Assembly (NCBI RefSeq): GCF_003116095.1
Contig: NZ_LGRA01000021.1
Span: 1,491,976-1,555,975, forward strand
Length of the DNA stretch: 64,000 bases
Source: Azospirillum sp. TSO35-2
Lineage (GTDB): Bacteria > Pseudomonadota > Alphaproteobacteria > Azospirillales > Azospirillaceae
Direction of reading: 5' to 3'
Made by a program: the position numbers and the translations under genes. The first letter of the stretch is position 1. The number at the start of each line of letters is the position of its first letter. Shown piece after piece: positions 25,222 to 34,042 of the stretch. A model generated the notes under the pieces. It did not search any database, was not told the origin of the DNA, and saw only the letters and a list, made by a program, of their open reading frames with translations.

Positions 25222-26547
25222 CTACTCCTCGCCGCGCCGTTCCCGCAGCTTCGCCCAATAGTCCAGGCGCTTGCGGATGTCGCGCTCGAATCCCCGCTCC
25301 ACCGGCTGGTAGAAGGCGCGCCGCTCCATCCCGTCCGGAAAGTAATTCTGGCCGGAGAAGCCGTCGGCCGTGTCGTGGTCGTACTCGTAGCCCTTGCCGT
25401 AGCCGATGCTCTTCATCAGCTTGGTGGGGGCGTTGAGGATGTGCTTGGGCGGCATCAGCGACCCGGTTTCCTTCGCCGCGCGCACCGCCGCCTTGTAGGC
25501 GGTGTAGCCAGCGTTCGACTTGGGCGCCGTCCCCAGATAGATGACCAGCTGCGCCAGCGCCAGCTCGCCCTCCGGGCTGCCCAGCCGCTCATAGGCTTCC
25601 CACGCGGCGATGGCCTGGGTCAGCGCGTTGGGATCGGCCATGCCGATGTCCTCGACCGCGAACCGGGTCAGCCGGCGCGCGATGTAGCGCGGATCCTCGC
25701 CGCCGTCGAGCATCCGGCTGTACCAGTAGAGCGCGGCGTCGGTGTCGGAGCCGCGCAGCGACTTGTGCAGCGCGCTGATCAGGTTGTAGTGCCCCTCCTG
25801 CGCCTTGTCGTAGAGCGGGGCGCGGCGCTGGATGGTGGCGGCGAGCGCGTTGGTGTCGAGAACCGTGTCCGGCGGCAGGGCGAACAGCTCCTCGCACAGG
25901 TTCAGGCAGAAGCGGCCGTCGCCGTCGGCCATCGCCTTCACCGCCGCCCGCGCGTCGGCGTCGAGCGGCAGGGGATAGCCCATCTCCGCCTCCGCCCGCG
26001 ACAGCAGCTTTTCCAGCGCGGCGTCGTCCAGGCGGTTCAGCACGAACACCTGGGCCCGCGACAGCAAGGCGGCGTTCAGCTCAAAGGATGGATTCTCGGT
26101 GGTGGCACCGACTAGCGTGACGGTGCCGTCCTCGACATAGGGCAGGAAGCCGTCCTGCTGCGAGCGGTTGAAGCGGTGGATCTCGTCGATGAACAGCAGC
26201 GTCCCCTGCCCGGCCGCCCGCCGCGCCCGCGCCGCGTCGAAGACACGGCGCAGGTCGGCGACTCCGGAGAAGACCGCCGACAGTGGCTCGAAATGCAGGT
26301 CGGTGCTGTGGGCGAGCAGGCGGGCGATGGTGGTCTTGCCGCAGCCCGGCGGCCCCCACAGCACCATCGACGCCAGCCGCCGCGCCGTCACCATGCGGCC
26401 CAGCGGGCCGTCGGGCTTCAGCAGATGGTCCTGTCCGACCACCTCGTCGAGCGTGCGCGGGCGCAACCGGTCGGCAAGCGGGCGCGGCGCCGCCGACTCG
26501 AACAGACCGCCCCCCGCCCCTGCCCCGGTGTCGCCGCGCTTTGCCAT
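25222..26547 (-). CDS. rarA: Replication-associated recombination protein RarA (MgsA)
   Basis: A 441-aa AAA+ ATPase that acts on stalled replication forks and interacts with SSB. The Walker A is GPPGCGKTTIARLLA, Walker B is LLFIDEIHRFN, and sensor 1 is in VGATTENPSFELN. The C-terminal tetramerisation domain includes the segments GSDTDAALYWYSRMLDGGED and GLYAL-like helices. It ends with QPVERGFERDIRKRLDYW. Length and architecture are standard. The lipoprotein gene starts 11 nt upstream on the same strand. Confidence 0.95.
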   Translation of the reverse strand: MAKRGDTGAGAGGGLFESAAPRPLADRLRPRTLDEVVGQDHLLKPDGPLGRMVTARRLASMVLWGPPGCGKTTIARLLAHSTDLHFEPLSAVFSGVADLRRVFDAARARRAAGQGTLLFIDEIHRFNRSQQDGFLPYVEDGTVTLVGATTENPSFELNAALLSRAQVFVLNRLDDAALEKLLSRAEAEMGYPLPLDADARAAVKAMADGDGRFCLNLCEELFALPPDTVLDTNALAATIQRRAPLYDKAQEGHYNLISALHKSLRGSDTDAALYWYSRMLDGGEDPRYIARRLTRFAVEDIGMADPNALTQAIAAWEAYERLGSPEGELALAQLVIYLGTAPKSNAGYTAYKAAVRAAKETGSLMPPKHILNAPTKLMKSIGYGKGYEYDHDTADGFSGQNYFPDGMERRAFYQPVERGFERDIRKRLDYWAKLRERRGEE

Positions 26548-26557
26548 CGGTCGGGCC

Positions 26558-26926
26558 TCAACGCACCGCGTTGCAGCGCTGGAAGCACTGCTTCAGCTGG
26601 TAGCTGCAGTTGTCGGTCGGGCTGAAGGGGGTCGAATCGGCCCGCTCGATGCCGCCGCCCTGGTTGCGGGCCGCCACCGAGTCCATGCAGACATTGTGGC
26701 TGCGCTCGCACTGGGCTTGGCAGGACGCACCGGCGCCGGAGCCGTTGTCCAGCCGCAGCGACTGGTCGTCCGCGCCGGCACGCGGCGTCGACGGACCGGG
26801 GACCACGGTGACGGTGGGGGCCGGCCCCGAGGCGGCAGGGCGCCCGGCGGGCTTGTCGGCGCAAGCCGAAAGACCGATCAGCGCAACGGCCAGCAGCGGA
26901 GCGATAAGACGGACCGGACGGAACAT
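26558..26926 (-). CDS. Small cysteine-rich lipoprotein
   Basis: A 122-aa putative lipoprotein. The N-terminus (MFRPVRLIAPLLAVALIG, then LSAC) has a lipobox with the Cys at about residue 22. A Pro/Ser/Thr-rich linker follows. The C-terminal 60 residues hold six cysteines arranged as a mirror: CQAQC...C (CX3CX6C) and C...CFQRC (CX6CX3C), which should form disulfides in a helical hairpin. I do not recognise the family. The start ATG at 26926 is chosen because it places the signal peptide correctly. The gene may be co-transcribed with rarA. Confidence 0.72.
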   Translation of the reverse strand: MFRPVRLIAPLLAVALIGLSACADKPAGRPAASGPAPTVTVVPGPSTPRAGADDQSLRLDNGSGAGASCQAQCERSHNVCMDSVAARNQGGGIERADSTPFSPTDNCSYQLKQCFQRCNAVR

Positions 26927-27055
26927 AGCCACGACGGCTCCTATTCTTCTTGTTAAGGAGATGGACATGGGCAGGGCGGAATGCCACACCCCCTGGACCA
27001 TCCCCCGATCGGCCCCCACTATGCCGATAACCTGAGTAAGAAGGGAATGACTGAA

Positions 27056-27316
27056 ATGACATCGAATTCGGGGAGCGGCCGCTCCCGCCGCGCGTCCTGG
27101 CGGTTGTTTCTCGGCCTGCTGGTCCTCGGTCTCGTCATGCTGGTGGCGCGCGCGCTGGCGCTGCCGAACATGAGCATGGGCGAGATGGTGATTCCGCTGA
27201 TCGGCGGCCTGTTCGTGGCGGTCGCGATCGTCGTCATCGTCCGCCGCGACCGCGCCGACCGCAACGCCCTGCCGCCGTCCCAGCGCAACCGCCAGGACCA
27301 GGGCAACCCGGACTGA
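27056..27316 (+). CDS. Small two-helix membrane protein
   Basis: An 86-aa protein with two hydrophobic segments: LFLGLLVLGLVMLVARALAL, then MVIPLIGGLFVAVAIVVIVR. A basic N-terminus precedes the first and an Arg/Asp-rich tail (RRDRADRNALPPSQRNRQDQ) follows the second. The ATG at 27056 has AAGAAGGGA 8 nt upstream, and an in-frame ATG at 27047 is too close to that site. Function is unknown. Confidence 0.65.
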   Translation: MTSNSGSGRSRRASWRLFLGLLVLGLVMLVARALALPNMSMGEMVIPLIGGLFVAVAIVVIVRRDRADRNALPPSQRNRQDQGNPD

Positions 27317-27329
27317 CGCCGCTTCTGGA

Positions 27330-27920
27330 TCAGACGAACTTGAAGCTGAGCAGGCCGCCGACCACCACGACCAGCAGGACGGTGGCCACCAGCATCAGGC
27401 GCTTTTCGATGATGTGCTGCACCTGCGGTCCGTAGAAGTGCAGCAGAATGGCAATCATGTAGAATCGGGAAAAGCGCGCGACGATCGAACACAGGATGAA
27501 GACCGTCAGGTCGAGGTGGGCGAATCCGGCGGTGATCGTCAGCAGCTTGTAGGGAATCGGCGTCACGCCCTTCAGGATCAGGAACCAGGGCCCGAACTCG
27601 CTGAACATCTCCTGGAAATGCTGGAACGACTCCTGCGCGTTGTAGAGGTCGATGATCATCCGTCCGATGCTCTCGAACAGATAGAAGCCCAGGGCATAGC
27701 CCAGCAGCCCGCCGATCAGCGACGCGAAGGCGCAGACGTTGGTGTAGAACCACAGCTTCTTCGGCTTCGCCAGGCACATCGGCACCAGCATCACGTCCGG
27801 CGGCAGCGGGAAGAAGGAGCTTTCGGCGAAGGAGATCGCCGACATCCACCAGACCGCGTCGTCGCGGGCGGCGAGGCGCTGGATACGCGTGTAAAGAGAA
27901 CGCAACATTCGACCGGCCAT
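27330..27920 (-). CDS. DedA/YqaA-family membrane protein (VTT domain)
   Basis: A 196-aa inner-membrane protein with a SNARE-associated (VTT/DedA) domain. Characteristic segments are FAESSFFPLPPDVMLVPMCL, the Gly-rich GGLLGYALGFYLFE, and LILKGVTPIPYKLLTITAGF. DedA-family members are lipid scramblases or transporters that help recycle undecaprenyl phosphate and keep membrane lipid balance. This YqaA-like subgroup has about four helices. The upstream 145 nt contain the terminator of the rplQ operon, so it is probably transcribed separately or by readthrough. Confidence 0.88.
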   Translation of the reverse strand: MAGRMLRSLYTRIQRLAARDDAVWWMSAISFAESSFFPLPPDVMLVPMCLAKPKKLWFYTNVCAFASLIGGLLGYALGFYLFESIGRMIIDLYNAQESFQHFQEMFSEFGPWFLILKGVTPIPYKLLTITAGFAHLDLTVFILCSIVARFSRFYMIAILLHFYGPQVQHIIEKRLMLVATVLLVVVVGGLLSFKFV

Positions 27921-27930
27921 ATAAGAGAAA

Positions 27931-27965
27931 ACCCTTCCTCCGGGGGAATGCCCCGAAGGAAGGGT
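27931..27965 (-). terminator. Rho-independent terminator of the alpha operon
   Basis: A 15-bp stem with one mismatch (27931-27945 with 27951-27965), 5-nt loop, followed on the - strand by TTTTCTCTTAT. It lies about 100 nt after the rplQ stop and ends the rpsM-rplQ operon just upstream of the DedA-type gene. Confidence 0.88.
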
Positions 27966-28065
27966 CCAAACATGTCACCGATATCGGCGGCCCCGGCCCG
28001 TCCGGCAAGAGCGGTCATCGCTCTTTGCCGACCAAGCCCGCAGACCGGCCGATGACGCGGTCATG

Positions 28066-28491
28066 TTACTCCGCGGTCTCGGCCTCGGCCTCGACGTCCT
28101 GCGTCGGGCCCGAATCGAGGCCCTTGGCGGCGACGTCGCGGTCGACCAGCTCGAACACCGCCATGTCGGCGGCGTCGCCGTAGCGGAAGCCGGCCTTCAG
28201 GACGCGGCTGTAGCCACCCTGGCGATCCTTGTAGCGATCGGCCAGCACCGTGAACAGCTTGGTGACCGTGTCGTTGTCACGCAGCTGCGCAAACGCCAGA
28301 CGACGGTTGGCCAGGCCACCCTTCTTGCCGAGCGTGATCAGCTTGTCGACGATCGGACGCAGGTCCTTCGCCTTCGGCAGGGTGGTGGTGATCTGCTCGT
28401 GCTTGATCACCGCGTTCGCCATGTTCGAGAACATGGCCTTGCGGTGGCTGCTGGTCTTGCTGAACTTACGTCCCGAAACGCCGTGACGCAT
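28066..28491 (-). CDS. rplQ: 50S ribosomal protein L17
   Basis: A 141-aa ribosomal protein. The N-terminal MRHGVSGRKFSKTSSHRKAM and the central LPKAKDLRPIVDKLITLGK are L17 signatures. An acidic C-terminal tail of about 20 residues (AEAEAETAE at the end) extends beyond the usual core. It is the last gene of the alpha operon. A stem-loop (arms 28602-28609 and 28626-28633) lies in the rpoA-rplQ gap. Confidence 0.97.
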   Translation of the reverse strand: MRHGVSGRKFSKTSSHRKAMFSNMANAVIKHEQITTTLPKAKDLRPIVDKLITLGKKGGLANRRLAFAQLRDNDTVTKLFTVLADRYKDRQGGYSRVLKAGFRYGDAADMAVFELVDRDVAAKGLDSGPTQDVEAEAETAE

Positions 28492-28649
28492 GGCGGTCCT
28501 CCTTCATGGCTTGGCCCCCCTCGGGGAGCCGATCGTGAACCCCGCCGCCCAGACGAAGCGCTGGTACGGCTGCGGGTCGGGCCGGTGCGGCCCTGGGAAC
28601 AGCGCCCTTCCCACACGATGGCGGAAAGGGCGCGAAACGCGCGAGATGC

Positions 28650-29666
28650 TTAGTACGGCTCTTCCAGACGCTTGGCCAGTTCCTCGATGTTCTCGGGCGG
28701 CCAGTTCGGGATTTCCATACCGAGGTGCAGGCCCATCTGGGACAGCACTTCCTTGATCTCGTTCAGCGACTTGCGGCCGAAGTTCGGGGTGCGGAGCATT
28801 TCCGCCTCCGTCTTCTGCACCAGGTCGCCGATGTAGACGATGTTGTCGTTCTTGAGGCAGTTGGCCGAACGGACCGACAGCTCCAGCTCGTCCACCTTGC
28901 GGAGCAGGTTCTTGTTGAACGGAACCTCCTCGTGCTTCTCCTCGGAGACGGCGTGCGTCGGCTCCTCGAAGTTGATGAACAGCTGCAGCTGGTCCTGCAG
29001 GATGCGGGCGGCCAGAGCCACCGCGTCGTCCGGCTTGACCGAACCGTTGGTCTCCACCGTCATCGACAGGCGGTCATAGTCGGTGACCTGCCCGACGCGG
29101 GCGTTGTCGACCTTGTAGGACACCTTGCGGACCGGCGAGAACAGGGCGTCGATCGGGATCAGGCCGATCGGCGCGTCTTCCGGACGGTTCTGGCTGGCCG
29201 GGACGTAGCCCTTGCCGGTCTCGACCGTCAGTTCCATGTTCAGCCGCGCGCCGTTGTCCAGCGTGCAGATCACCAGTTCCGGATCCATGACCTGGATGTC
29301 GGGACCGGTTTCGATCATGCCGGCCTTGACCTCGCCCGGGCCTTCGGCGCGCAGGCGCATGCGCTTGGGACCGTCGCCGCCCATGCGCAGACCCATCGTC
29401 TTGATGTTCAGGACGATGTCGGTCACGTCCTCGCGGACGCCGGGGATCGACGAGAACTCGTGCAGCACGCCGTCGATGTGGATCGACGTGACCGCGGCGC
29501 CCTGCAGCGAGGAGAGCAGAATGCGACGCAGGGCGTTGCCGAGGGTCAGACCGAAGCCGCGTTCCAGCGGTTCGGCGACCACGTTGGCGAAACGGTCGGC
29601 GTCGTCGCCGGGCTGGATGTCCAGCTTGCTCGGCTTAATCAGTTCCTGCCAGTTCTTCTGAAGCAC
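28650..29666 (-). CDS. rpoA: DNA-directed RNA polymerase subunit alpha
   Basis: The 338-aa alpha subunit that dimerises to nucleate RNA polymerase and contacts activators. The N-terminal domain has FANVVAEPLERGFGLTLGNA, then RRILLSSLQGAAVTS, which form the dimer interface. The C-terminal domain (from about residue 255) shows LSVRSANCLKNDNIVYIGDL and EMLRTPNFGRKSLNEIKEVL, which contact UP elements and activators. Length is standard for alphaproteobacteria. Confidence 0.98.
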   Translation of the reverse strand: MLQKNWQELIKPSKLDIQPGDDADRFANVVAEPLERGFGLTLGNALRRILLSSLQGAAVTSIHIDGVLHEFSSIPGVREDVTDIVLNIKTMGLRMGGDGPKRMRLRAEGPGEVKAGMIETGPDIQVMDPELVICTLDNGARLNMELTVETGKGYVPASQNRPEDAPIGLIPIDALFSPVRKVSYKVDNARVGQVTDYDRLSMTVETNGSVKPDDAVALAARILQDQLQLFINFEEPTHAVSEEKHEEVPFNKNLLRKVDELELSVRSANCLKNDNIVYIGDLVQKTEAEMLRTPNFGRKSLNEIKEVLSQMGLHLGMEIPNWPPENIEELAKRLEEPY

Positions 29667-29730
29667 GGATCGACCTCAAGATGCCATCGGGTGAACACGA
29701 ACCCGCGGGGCCCGAGTCGTTCCCATGCTG

Positions 29731-29757
29731 AGAGGGCCGCGATGGCGGCGGCCCTCT
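29731..29757 (-). other. Intercistronic stem-loop between rpsK and rpoA
   Basis: A 10-bp stem (29731-29740 with 29748-29757) with a 7-nt loop. It is not followed by a T run, so it looks like an mRNA stability or processing structure rather than a terminator. Confidence 0.45.
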
Positions 29758-29804
29758 GTCCCGGAACGGTCGGTCCCCGCGGGTGCGGAAACGGTAGGGG
29801 TGCT

Positions 29805-30203
29805 TTAGACGCGACGCTTCTTCGGCGGGCGAACGCCGTTGTGCGGGATCGGCGTCACGTCACGGATCGAGGTGATCTGGAAACCGATCGACTGCAGGGC
29901 GCGCAGGGCGGACTCACGCCCCGAACCCGGACCCTTCACTTCGACTTCCAGCGTCTTCATGCCGTGTTCCTGCGCCTTGCGGCCGGCATCCTCGGCAGCC
30001 ACCTGGGCGGCGTAGGGCGTCGACTTGCGCGAACCCTTGAAGCCCATGGTGCCCGACGACGACCAGGCAATGGTGTTGCCCTGCGCGTCGGTGATGGTGA
30101 TCATCGTGTTGTTGAACGAGGCGTTCACGTGGGCGACGCCGGCGGTGATGTTCTTGCGCTCGCGACGACGCAGGCGCTGAGAAGCGGCGGAGGGCTTGGC
30201 CAT
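29805..30203 (-). CDS. rpsK: 30S ribosomal protein S11
   Basis: A 132-aa platform protein of the small subunit. Recognisable segments are GVAHVNASFNNTMITITDAQ, GNTIAWSSSGTMGFKGSRKS, TPYAAQVAAEDAG, and the C-terminal RDVTPIPHNGVRPPKKRRV. It lies 15 nt after rpsM in the operon. Confidence 0.98.
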   Translation of the reverse strand: MAKPSAASQRLRRRERKNITAGVAHVNASFNNTMITITDAQGNTIAWSSSGTMGFKGSRKSTPYAAQVAAEDAGRKAQEHGMKTLEVEVKGPGSGRESALRALQSIGFQITSIRDVTPIPHNGVRPPKKRRV

Positions 30204-30218
30204 GTTGCGTTCGTCCTC

Positions 30219-30587
30219 TTACTTCTTCTTGCCGGCGATCGGCTTCGCCGGACCCTTGCGGGTGCGGGCGTTGGTGTGGGTGCGCTGACCGTGGACCGGC
30301 AGGCCCTTGCGGTGACGCAGGCCGCGGTAGCAGCCCAGGTCCATCAGGCGCTTGATGTTCATCGCGACTTCACGACGCAGATCACCCTCGACGCGGTAGT
30401 CGGCGTCGATGGTCTCGCGGATCTTCAGGACTTCGTCGTCCGTCAGCTCGTTCACGCGACGCTCGGCCGGGATCTCCAGCTTCGAGCAGATTTCCTTGGC
30501 CTTGAAGGGGCCGATGCCATGGATGTAGGTCAACCCGATCTCCACGCGCTTCTGCGCGGGGATGTTGACGCCAGCGATACGCGCCAC
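30219..30587 (-). CDS. rpsM: 30S ribosomal protein S13
   Basis: A 122-aa head protein of the small subunit. It begins MARIAGVNIPAQKRVEIGLT and includes YIHGIGPFKAKEICSKLEIP. The end is HGQRTHTNARTRKGPAKPIA followed by GKKK. It is the first gene of this operon. secY and adk, which usually precede it, are absent: the next gene upstream is divergent. Confidence 0.98.
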   Translation of the reverse strand: MARIAGVNIPAQKRVEIGLTYIHGIGPFKAKEICSKLEIPAERRVNELTDDEVLKIRETIDADYRVEGDLRREVAMNIKRLMDLGCYRGLRHRKGLPVHGQRTHTNARTRKGPAKPIAGKKK

Positions 30588-30979
30588 GCTGCTCTCCTCG
30601 ATCTCGATATCTCAACGGCAGCCCGTCGGGCCGCCTACACACCGAGCAAATCCCGTCCGACACCACGCCGGAACCAGGAACGCACAATGCTGCCCGCCAC
30701 CTTTGCAAGGCGGCGAGAGGGTGCGACTATAGGAAACCCCCGGAACTTGTCAAGGCCGAATGCTGGTTCGGCCGGTTCCCCGCCACGGACAAGAGCGGTA
30801 GGCCGCCCCGTGGCGGAACACAGGCGCGCCCCACCCCTGGATGCGGCAAAGCAGAGGCTTGATCGACGCGAAGTGATGGGCAACAACCGCCGCACGACGA
30901 TTGCCCGGCTGAACGGGCGACGCCGGCGCACCAGTCTCAGTTCCACCGGCACCCCCTCTGACGGGAAAGGTTCGTGTTC
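30588..30979. other. Divergent intergenic region between rpsM and pyk
   Basis: About 390 nt. On the - strand it holds the near-consensus promoter of the alpha operon (30726-30753), leaving a 5' leader of about 130 nt before rpsM. On the + strand it must hold the pyk promoter, which I cannot locate. No coding frame here is convincing. Confidence 0.6.
30726..30753 (-). promoter_or_regulatory. Sigma-70 promoter of the rpsM operon
   Basis: On the - strand a perfect TTGACA (30748-30753) and TATAGT (30726-30731) are separated by 16 nt. This is one of the closest matches to consensus possible for the housekeeping sigma factor. Transcription should start near 30719, giving a leader of about 130 nt upstream of rpsM. 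Confidence 0.85.
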
Positions 30980-32428
30980 ATGACCATGACTGGCAATGCC
31001 ATCAAGATCCGGCGGTCCCGCCTGACCAAGATCGTCGCCACGCTCGGCCCGTCCTCCGCCTCGCCCGAGGTGATCGCCCGGCTGTTCGAGAGCGGAGTCG
31101 ACGTCTTCCGCCTGAACTTCAGCCACGGCACCCACGCCGACCATGGCGCCCGGCTGGCGGCCCTGCGCGATCTGGAGGCCCGCACCGGCCGCCCCATCGC
31201 GGTGATGGCCGACCTGCAGGGGCCGAAGCTGCGGATCGCCACCTTCGCCGACGGCCCGGTCACGCTGACGGCGGGGCAGCCCTTCCGCCTGGACCTGTCA
31301 CGCGAGCCGGGGGACCGCAGCCGCGTCGGCATGCCCCATCCGGAGATCTTCGCGGCGCTCAGCCCGGACACCGACCTGCTGCTGGACGACGGGCGGGTGC
31401 GGCTGCGGGTGACCGCCTGCGGTCCCGACTTCGCCGACACCGTGGTGGTGTCGGGCACCAAGTTGTCCGACCGCAAGGGGGTCAACGTCCCCGGAGTCGT
31501 GCTGCCGCTGTCGCCGCTGACCCCGAAGGACCGCGAGGATCTGGCCTTCGCCCTCGACCAGGGCGTCGACTGGGTGGCGCTGAGCTTCGTCCAGCGGCCC
31601 GACGATGTGGCGGAGGCGCGCAAGCTGATCGCCGGGCGCGCGGCGCTGCTGTCGAAGCTGGAGAAGCCGCAGGCCATCGCCCACCTCGCCGACATCATCG
31701 AGATGTCGGACGGCATCATGGTGGCGCGCGGCGACCTCGGCGTCGAGTTGCCGGCGGAGGATGTGCCGACCCTGCAGAAGCGCATCGTCCGCGAGTCGCG
31801 CCGGGCCGGCAAGCCGGTGATCGTCGCCACCCAGATGCTAGAGTCGATGGTCAGCGCCCCCGCCCCCACCCGCGCCGAGGCGTCGGATGTCGCCACGGCG
31901 GTCTATGACGGCGCCGACGCGGTGATGCTGTCGGCGGAAACCGCGTCGGGCGACTATCCGGTGGAGGCGGTGTCGATCATGGACCGCATCGCCCGGCGGG
32001 TGGAGCACGACCCGCTCTACCGCACCATCATGGACGCGCAGCACCCCGACCCGCAGCAGACCGCGGCCGACGCCATCACCGCCGCGGCCCGCCAGGTTGC
32101 CCACACCATCCAGGCGGCGGCGATCGTCACCTACACCACCTCGGGCTCCACCACGCTGAGGGCGGCGCGCGAACGGCCGGAGGTGCCGATCCTCTGCCTG
32201 ACCTCGGCGCTGGAGACGGCGCGGCGGATGCAGATGGTGTTCGGCGTCCACGCCGTCCACACCGACGACGTCGCCAACTTCTCCGAAATGGTGCAGAAGG
32301 CCACCCGCGCCGCACACGCCGACGGCCTCGCGGCGGAGGGTCAGCGGCTGGTCATCACCGCCGGCGTGCCGTTCGGCACCCCCGGCAACACCAACATCCT
32401 GCGCATCGCCTGGGTCGAGGCGGAGTGA
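30980..32428 (+). CDS. pyk: Pyruvate kinase
   Basis: A 482-aa glycolytic enzyme converting phosphoenolpyruvate and ADP to pyruvate and ATP. Segments include KIVATLGPSSASPEVIARLF, FRLNFSHGTHADH, the catalytic-site ALLSKLEKPQAI (Lys-x-Glu), EMSDGIMVARGDLGVELP, and VIVATQMLESM, then DVATAVYDGADAVMLSAET. The C-terminal allosteric domain is present. Three in-frame starts lie close together (30974, 30980, 30986), and 30980 fits the upstream AAAGG best. Confidence 0.96.
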   Translation: MTMTGNAIKIRRSRLTKIVATLGPSSASPEVIARLFESGVDVFRLNFSHGTHADHGARLAALRDLEARTGRPIAVMADLQGPKLRIATFADGPVTLTAGQPFRLDLSREPGDRSRVGMPHPEIFAALSPDTDLLLDDGRVRLRVTACGPDFADTVVVSGTKLSDRKGVNVPGVVLPLSPLTPKDREDLAFALDQGVDWVALSFVQRPDDVAEARKLIAGRAALLSKLEKPQAIAHLADIIEMSDGIMVARGDLGVELPAEDVPTLQKRIVRESRRAGKPVIVATQMLESMVSAPAPTRAEASDVATAVYDGADAVMLSAETASGDYPVEAVSIMDRIARRVEHDPLYRTIMDAQHPDPQQTAADAITAAARQVAHTIQAAAIVTYTTSGSTTLRAARERPEVPILCLTSALETARRMQMVFGVHAVHTDDVANFSEMVQKATRAAHADGLAAEGQRLVITAGVPFGTPGNTNILRIAWVEAE

Positions 32429-32459
32429 CGCGGACGAGCACGGCGGGGCGGCGCGGGCG

Positions 32460-33896
32460 CTATTCGGCCGGAACCACCACCGGCCGGCCGGCGTCCGCGC
32501 CGGCATCGGACCGGGCTCCGCCGTCACCGGCACCGTTCTCCGCCATGACCTGCGCCAACGCCGGCTTGTGATGCGCCGGCCGGTGACCCGGCCAGCGGTC
32601 GGCAGGGCGCGGCGGCATCTGGCCGGACAGCACCAGCGCGCGGTCGCGGTTGACCTGCGGCAGGTCGAGACTCAGTTTCAGCTCGATGTTCCGCCAGATC
32701 TGGCGCAGGCGCTGGACATGCAGGTCCTCGCCGATCGCCTGCACCACCGACTCGAGGTTGGCGAGCGTGATGCCGCGGTCGGCCAGCAGCACCTTGCCCT
32801 GCCCGTCGGTCTTCGGGCAGTTCAGCGCCTCCATCAGCCGCGGCCGTGACTCCGGCCGCGCCATGAAGCGCTCGACGTCGAAGATCGTGCGGATGTTGAT
32901 GGTCCGCAACGCCTCGACCTGGTCGAGATCGAGCGCCAGAAGCAGTTGCGCCTGCGCCACCCAGTCCATCGTCTCGTAGATGCCGTAGGGCGTTTCGACG
33001 AACAGAAGAATCGGGTTCGCCGTGGCGAGGTTCTGCACATCCTCGATCTCGAACTCGGCCAGCCGGAACTTGATCGCCGAGTCGATGCCCAGGATCATGT
33101 CGATCGGGTATTCGCGGATGAAGGCCTGGGCGCGCGGGTCGATGCGCCGGATCTGCAACTGCGGCACCTTGCTCAGCAGTGTCTGCAGGCCCAGCCGGGG
33201 GAAGAAGCCGACCAGGAAGGCGACCAGCAGTTCCGGCACGCGGTCGGTGACCGCGCCCTCCGGCATCACCTGTCCCATGTCCATGTAGCCGTGATGCAGG
33301 GTCACCGCGGTGATGCAGGCCAGGATGATATGGCCGGTCACCCGCAGGAAGGAGATCGGCGACAAATCGTAGTTGGAGATGCGGCGGATCAGATAGTCGA
33401 TCGACCAGACATAGGCGCCGAAAAAGGCGAAGGACAGCACCGCGATGGTCTGGAGTTGGTAATGCACCAGATCCGTCCGCGTGACCTCGTCCACCCCATA
33501 CAGCGTCATCCCGCTGAACAGGGGCTGGAAATGGTCCAGGCGCTCCTTGCCCAGCAGCATGCCGCTGGAGGTCAGGAAGCCGCTGAAGGACACCATGATG
33601 AAGACCAGGACCGGAAAGACATAGGCGCGCCATTCCGACCGCTGGGTCTGGTCCGGCCCCTGCGGCAAGGCCCGATACTTGTAGGCGGCGAATTCGAAGG
33701 ACGGGATCAGCTGATCATGGTCCTGCCCTTCGATGCGGAACACCGACTCGAGGTCGGCGATGATCTTCTGCCGGACGTTCTTGATGTTGCTGCGCCCGAT
33801 GAAGATCGTCAGCGGCAGGATGAAGGACAGGCAGAGCAGGCCGAGCGCGCTCAGCACCCGCAATTCACCGATCACCCGTATCGCCTCGTCGAACAT
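32460..33896 (-). CDS. Polytopic membrane protein with helical cytoplasmic domain, function unknown
   Basis: A 478-aa protein I do not recognise. The N-terminal half holds about five hydrophobic helices (for example LSALGLLCLSFILPLTIFIG, VFPVLVFIMVSFSGFLTSSG, TIAVLSFAFFGAYVWSIDYL). The C-terminal 210 residues are soluble and include two segments resembling helix-hairpin-helix loops: EALRTINIRTIFDVERF and GITLANLESVVQAIG. A low-complexity tail (HRPAHHKPALAQ, then Gly/Asp/Ala-rich) ends the protein. The start ATG at 33896 begins MFDEAIRVIGEL. It is convergent with pyk with only 31 nt between stops. Confidence 0.75.
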   Translation of the reverse strand: MFDEAIRVIGELRVLSALGLLCLSFILPLTIFIGRSNIKNVRQKIIADLESVFRIEGQDHDQLIPSFEFAAYKYRALPQGPDQTQRSEWRAYVFPVLVFIMVSFSGFLTSSGMLLGKERLDHFQPLFSGMTLYGVDEVTRTDLVHYQLQTIAVLSFAFFGAYVWSIDYLIRRISNYDLSPISFLRVTGHIILACITAVTLHHGYMDMGQVMPEGAVTDRVPELLVAFLVGFFPRLGLQTLLSKVPQLQIRRIDPRAQAFIREYPIDMILGIDSAIKFRLAEFEIEDVQNLATANPILLFVETPYGIYETMDWVAQAQLLLALDLDQVEALRTINIRTIFDVERFMARPESRPRLMEALNCPKTDGQGKVLLADRGITLANLESVVQAIGEDLHVQRLRQIWRNIELKLSLDLPQVNRDRALVLSGQMPPRPADRWPGHRPAHHKPALAQVMAENGAGDGGARSDAGADAGRPVVVPAE

Positions 33897-34042
33897 ACCG
33901 CCCCCGCGTGCAGGCACAAACAAGCGACCGCCCGACGGCCGCACCCGGAGCAATCATACTCCCATCGCGGGTTTTTCAGGAATGGGATACCCGTGACAAT
34001 TGGTAACGGCACCGGCGGGTGTGGCGCCGGCCGCCGCACCGC

